A stretch of 64,000 bases of DNA from Perca fluviatilis (taxonomy: Eukaryota; Chordata; Actinopteri; Perciformes; Percidae), in the NCBI RefSeq assembly GCF_010015445.1, contig NC_053114.1, positions 20,301,724 through 20,365,723 on the forward strand, written 5' to 3'. Below, piece by piece: positions 58,311 through 64,000 of the stretch. Position 1 is the stretch's first letter, and each line of letters starts with the position of its first letter. The notes beneath the pieces were generated by a model. That model had not been told where the DNA came from. It worked only from the letters and a program-made list of their open reading frames with translations, and made no database searches. Both the position numbers and the translations under genes were made by a program.

Positions 58311-61300
58311 AATAAATAAAATAACTGCAAACAATTAAAAACATGCAAACACAAAATGTCCTCCCTTGATCTGCACACATATGCACTGGTAAATTGTCAG
58401 CCATTGTACACAGGTATCAGACACTGAACTGGCTAAACTGGTGATAAGATTTAGTGCAGATATAGACGATAGATATAGATAAGTCTTTGCTTTGATCAAA
58501 ACTGCCCTGAAGCTTTTCCGCTGCTTCTTTTGAGTTGCAGCGCACAGCAAGTCAATGCCGTGCTTCCTGTTGGATCATAGTGCCGTGGACTTCCTCCAGT
58601 TAAAGGATATGTGTTATTCATTAGAAATCCTGTCCTCTGGCTAGTGAATGCAGAATATTTGAGCTTAGGCCATGAACCAATCAATGTACCCTCCTGGCAA
58701 ACACACGTGCTTTGGATATCAGCGCATCTGTATATGTCGTGCTACGCCGCAAAATAATCTCATTAAATCATCATCTCTAATCATTTACATACATGATGAT
58801 GGCAACAAAGTGTTTTTTTATGCTTTAAATGCCATAATTCGATTAATATTATCAAATACTATTATGCATAATATATATAGTTTGTAATTCTTGTGTTGTG
58901 GCTATATGTCATGTATTTATTTTGGTAATACCTATATGTTGAGTCAGTTGAAGATAACTGCCTTTAAAATGTAAAATCATGAAAACAATATTGTAATGAT
59001 TAATATAGAAGAATGTTAATACTGTTGTACGACAGATTGAACTAGTGTGAGAATTAATCATTTGATGCCAAGTAATGACCTGAGCTTAGATTCACAGTGT
59101 GCCAGTTGTCCATAATATTATGGAAGAAAATCAGATCAAAGAGCAGAGATGGCATTTATCCACTTTATCCTAGCCTAATGCCAGTTCTCATGTACGCTCT
59201 TGAAGTCCCTCATTAAGCCAATGCAAGGTGGCAAAGAAATTGACTCAGCTTACTCTTCCTTCCTTCTAAGTATTTTTCACTGAACCAAAAAAACTTTTCT
59301 CTCTCTTTTAGTCCATTTACCCCCTCAGCCATGCAAGTTGAAAGCAAAATGTCTTCATCTGTCTGTGAACCCAAAGCTCGCAAAAAATTGACATCCTTAA
59401 GACTGTCTAACACACACATATGGCGAGCCTAGTATATTAATTAGCATTTGGTGAAAAATGTCTGTCAATACAAAAACAGTAATGAATATGCTTCATTCAC
59501 CAATTATTAAAGAAACACAGGGGGTAGACACAAAAAATGCAATCAAAGAGCCCCACAAACTGCCTCATGATGTTCAGCATTTCTTGACTCTTTCTCATAG
59601 AGGTGTTGATTCAACTCTATGACATGGTTTCCCTTGTGCTCTTGTTGTATTTCACTGCACTACAAATATACTGATAATGTAAATCCATGTGCATCGATGC
59701 CAAATCCAGTAGGGAAAAGGGTTTTTAAGCAAACATAAATCAACCCACATAAAGACAAATAAGCGCCATGTTTCCAAAAAAATGAAAATATTAAAGCTTT
59801 TTGGGTGCCAAAGGCGCACAAAGATCAAAAAGATCAATATCAACTGTAGCAATAGATGCAGATATAATGGCAACATGATTAGACCTCAGTGCTCTTCCTT
59901 AGGCATTAAACACCCAAGAATTGACAGCCAGGTTTATGGAGGAGATATAGAAGCAAAGTGTTGAGGGATGCATATAAGTGAGCGCTCTATATGCAAAACA
60001 ATTGAACAAGTGTCTTTTCTGGTAGTGTACACTCCAAAGTTTTCTCAAAACACACGTTTTTTCAGAAAAAACGCATTGTGGCTCTTAAACACAACATCGA
60101 TTTGACCACCCCGACCTGTGTCCTTACATGGAAAGAGAGTTGTTTGCCTATTAGTTAACCACTTCAAATGAGTGAACATGGTTTTCACAGTTTCTTCCAT
60201 TGTCACATAATCTATTTTGCAATATGAATTGGTGTTCTAGCTAAATTTCACAAAAGTCTTTCTTTCTTGCATAAAAACTAAATCAAATATAAAAGTTATA
60301 TATTAATTTCATAAAACTTCTTTTCATTTGCTTAAAAAAATTATTTAAAATGTACATTGTATCAAGAGCTGAAATTATCAATGGTTTATGCATCTCAGTG
60401 CTCAAGGGCACTAGGCTTAGTTAATGGATACATATTTCTGTTATATAGATCAAAGAAATGTTTTTTTCTCTCAGTAAGCATTCTGAGTCCTGAGGATGAA
60501 CTGAAAAAATTTAATGTATTTCTTTCCTATTTGTCGCTTAATATGGAATGTCCAATTGCTGTCAATCTCACTACTGTTGAGCTGAAAGAGGGCTGTAGAC
60601 AAACATGTGCAACCTCCATGACACATGGTCACACCAGCAACTTTTATCACCTACCAACAAGCAGCTTTGCCAGGAGGGCATAGCAGAAAGAAATAGCAGA
60701 AATCTCAAACTACTGCATCCTACATGCAGACGGTCTGACCAACCAGCAGGAGCCCCTGGTGCAGGAAGAAAAACACACGAGTTCAATCTAAGAACAACTG
60801 TATTTGTTGGATCATGCAACCATGGAATGGATACCACTCTAAGGAATCAAACATGCATATGTATGTGAGTCTCGTTTTGAAATGTAGAATGCTAAAGCAA
60901 TGGTAACAGCGTGTACAAAGGGGCTCTGTTACTGACTCCTTTCACATTTATCTATGTATTTGTTGCCTCTTTAGACTTGAGAGGCTAGAACAATATATGT
61001 AAAATGTTTTGCAGCAACATGCATTGCCCACACTTACAAGAGAAAAGATGACCTTACTGAAAAAGCAAGCAACAGTCTTAAGATATAAGATAAAATTGAA
61101 ATAAGACCAGGGATGAAATAGTGTTTTTTTTCATGTGTATTGTCAAGTTACTTCCAGAATTATTTAGTGAAAACTTGTATGTTCACATAAACCGGGCACT
61201 GGGGTCATCTTGTGTGTACATTTTAATTACATTTGAACATACAATTAGTTGGAGAGAGTCTGTGAAGGCAGAACTCAAGCAAATAACATCTTCCTGGAAG

Positions 61301-62109
61301 GAAGCAGAGAAGACTGCCCAACACTGAACCAGCTGGAGAAAGTTCATGAATGACCTATGCTCTCCAAAAAGCAAAATAGGTTAAATGAATGAACATGCAT
61401 TGATTTAAATTAGTTATCTTGTAGGAGCATTTCTGTGATGATTTCTATATATTGTAATTCATTGTCACTCTTGAATCTGAAATCTCGTACCATACAGAGA
61501 TGCCAGTGAATGTTCATTCAGTATTCATCTGGTCATTCTCAAATAATACACAATGGCATTCTTCTCAAAGTTGTTGTAAATGATTGCAGTCTGTGTATGG
61601 CAATGTATGGCAAAGTATGCCTATAGCACTGTGTCTGTGTACAGCCAGTGTAAAGACAGCCTTTACATCTGCTTGGACTTACTGCTGATGTACTGCATAA
61701 CACCCTTAGGAATAAACAATGGTGCGGTGTCTGATTGAGCTGCCTGGCTGCAAACATTTCATGACATGGAAAGCAGAGCTAGATGAAGCTCTTTGATGAG
61801 GCAAGAAAACCCCACAGTGGAGGCTAAGCAGCATTCCCACCCCCCATCTCCCTAGTAGTGCGCTCACCCTCTTTAGGGTGAAACTACAGAATTACAGAAT
61901 TGAAGGGGATGCTAAAAGTAACCCCATCCTCCCTGCCCTCTGGCTGTGTCTCAGTTGCTTATACAGTAATCTTGGTGACAACAGGAAGCCTTGTGACCCA
62001 TTTGTTCAGATAGTAATAGCAGTAAAAGTCTTTTGTGCATTTTCCAGAGGAGATACAGAAAAGTGGAGAGGCTAAAAGGCTTAGGCCCTTAAGGTAGCAT
62101 GTGCATGTA
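58311..62109. other. No gene seen
   Basis: Unique-looking AT-rich DNA. None of the short frames shows a domain, splice context or repeat similarity that I recognise. Confidence 0.3.

Positions 62110-62150
<41 letters not shown>
62110..62150. repeat. (CT)n microsatellite
   Basis: About 20 CT units with one TTT interruption. Confidence 0.95.
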
Positions 62151-62647
62151 AATACTGCTGATGTTTTGGTTTTTCCTCAGATCCAGTGTGCTGAGAAGAT
62201 ATGGACGGACTTCACACAGTTGAAGTAAATAAAGTGGTGTGAGCCAAATGTGGTCCACCAATTTATCAACAAAATTATAAAAGATGTAGGAATAAAGTGA
62301 GCTGGAGCGATTGGGTGTCAATTCAAAATTAAATCACAGAAATAAAAATACAGCTTGGATTGGATTTAAAAAATAAAAATGTTGTTTGAGAGGCAAAAGT
62401 ATTGTTTCACATCTGATTATTAGGCAACCAGTAAATCACTAAATCCATTACTATATAATTATTGTCTCCTTGCAGATATGATTGCAATTGATTGGTAAAA
62501 CTTACAGTAGATAAGTATTTTGGTGTGGGCTAAATCATACACAATAAATATCTTAGATGCATGTTTTTACTGTAAGATTAGCGCTCACCTTGAATCTGTC
62601 ATCCTTCACAACAACAAAATATTTAAAACTGAACAGTAGTCATGTTG

Positions 62648-62890
62648 CCATTAGTCTCGCTTTGCCAGACCCTCCTCCAGTGCGCTCTGAAGGAGGGTCT
62701 GTCTACTCCACATAGCATTAGAGGATGGGAGCAAAACATGCTCTGGTTAAATGGCATTTCTTTAAACCAATCAGATGGTTGCATTTTTTTTATTTGTCTT
62801 GTACTTGTGCTCCATGTGATGCTGTTGGTGGCAGAGGTGGCTCTTCGCCGGACTCTGGAGGTGGAAGGCCCAAGGAGAATGAATGGCCAT
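62648..62890 (+). mobile_element. Dispersed palindromic fish repeat, second orientation
   Basis: TTAGTCTCGCTTTGCCAGAC, then GGAGGGTCTGTCTACTCC and CATTTCTTTAAACCAATCAG: same order as the reverse complement of 21030-21431. The terminal hairpin is GCCAGACCCTCCTCC / GGAGGGTCTG. No coding capacity. Confidence 0.6.
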
Positions 62891-63968
62891 TACTAACTGA
62901 TTGACTGCCTCTGTTGTTAAAATGCACATGCAACAATATCACCATGACCTAATGGGGAACACTTTAGACCAACGCTGAGTTCTGACAGTGAAGCATCTGT
63001 GTCCCTATTCTGCAAATTTTAAGACGCTACTTCAAAAAAGAGCCAGGCTCTTTAGCACCTGTCGGTGCATATTTGATATATTTTCCCACTGCCTGATTTG
63101 GTAAAAGTGTAATGAAGTTTACCCACACTTACAAATTGCCATAGAAACATATGTACCAGTTAAAGTTCAGTCTAGGCGAGATGGGTGTTTTGTATGGCAA
63201 AATGTATGTTCTGGCTGTGGTTATGTCATAGGGAGTATGCACACTCCATTGGATCTGTGTATGTGTAAAGCATGAATAAGTTGTAAGTGAGGTCATCCTA
63301 AATCCAGGTTATTTGAACCCAATCAGCTAACACCAACTGCTGTTCTGACTGCTCACATTCATTCCTACCCTCGCTGCCAACAGTCCTCCAGACCTGAATA
63401 TGTGCCAGAAAACCCATGCAGACACAAAGAGCAAACTTCACACAAAGACATGGTTGGTTTCAACAAGCTAGGGAATTTTTTTTTTTTTCTGGTTTTATCT
63501 TGAATCTCCAGTACATCCAAGATATGCATCCAAGATACCTTAAACAGAGATAATTAGGGCTGTTCACCCTTAGGGCATGAATAAAGTACCGTATATCAAT
63601 AAAGTATAGTGGGCCAATTAGTTTGCGCTCAGTCAACCTTTATATATTATTGACTCCCAACCAACACCCTCAACTCCAGTCAAGAAGGCTGTTTTAAATG
63701 GAATATTTGAAAACAAGATGTCTTTTTTATTTGTTTTGTGTCATCATGACTGAGCTAGGCTAAATAAGTCAGTTATTCATAGGAAACACTTTTTTCCCCT
63801 GATGCATTTAACAATAAAGCATTTAAGACATTTAAGACATCAACTTATAAACATTTGCATATCAGGTGAAATACTTAGAAGCAGCTTTCAACTGTTTGTG
63901 CCTTAGATAAAAAGGAAGCCAAAGCTGACAGGAATAGTGCACTTATTCTAATATTAACATAATGCTGT

Positions 63969-63969
<1 letters not shown>
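62891..63969. other. No gene seen
   Basis: Unique-looking DNA with a T-run at about 63477-63488. Confidence 0.3.

Positions 63970-64000
<31 letters not shown>
63970..64000. repeat. (GT)n microsatellite at the window edge
   Basis: At least 15 GT units, continuing past the end of the window. Confidence 0.95.

Overview
The window reads as non-coding chromosomal DNA of a ray-finned fish, most likely a spiny-rayed (percomorph) teleost. The evidence is the AT-rich sequence dense in (CA)n, (TA)n, (GATA)n and (ATCA)n microsatellites, the spliced genes with consensus introns, and the crowd of repeat families typical of teleosts: Tc1-like elements, hAT elements, TTAA-flanked palindromic elements, tRNA-derived SINEs and tails of non-LTR retrotransposons. 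No bacterial operon, CRISPR array, rRNA or functional tRNA gene was seen, and no complete, intact protein-coding gene was found. This is a by-eye reading without database searches, so family names are from recognised motifs only.

Layout. 1-472: the last two exons and poly(A) signal of an unidentified gene. 0.9-7.3 kb: repeat mosaic with a rearranged Tc1 copy, a 1.1-kb hAT element with a perfect 8-bp target duplication (3350-4450), and a decayed hAT-like element from 5590. 8.09-11.50 kb: a 3.4-kb TTAA-flanked element with inverted subterminal repeats and a ~197-bp tandem array; a second, hAT-like element (9082-10355) is inserted in it, and that one carries a fragment of a host gene, mitochondrial ribosomal protein S28. 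11.5-18.7 kb: mostly unique AT-rich DNA. 18.77-21.43 kb: a palindromic Tc1-type MITE, a LINE tail, a decayed L2-like reverse transcriptase and a palindromic repeat. 22.33-24.91 kb: a 2.6-kb hAT element with perfect 8-bp target duplication and the first exons of its transposase gene. 25-41 kb: sparse unique DNA with TTAA elements (28.48, 39.87 kb), two SINEs, an hAT remnant (29.37 kb), and a nested pair of elements at 37.13-38.57 kb. 41.7-45.97 kb: SINE, LINE endonuclease remnant split by a 1.6-kb transposon, TTAA MITE and a palindromic MITE. 46-52 kb: quiet DNA with possible conserved non-coding blocks. 52-58.3 kb: microsatellites, LTR-like sequence, a nearly full-length but dead Tc1 element (54091-55304), and a 505-bp hAT element in a tandem duplication. 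58.3-64 kb: mostly unique DNA plus one more dispersed repeat.

The genes here do not work together as a pathway. The biology is a transposon archaeology: several independent insertions can be ordered by nesting, and the most notable item is the host gene fragment carried inside a transposon that itself sits inside another transposon.
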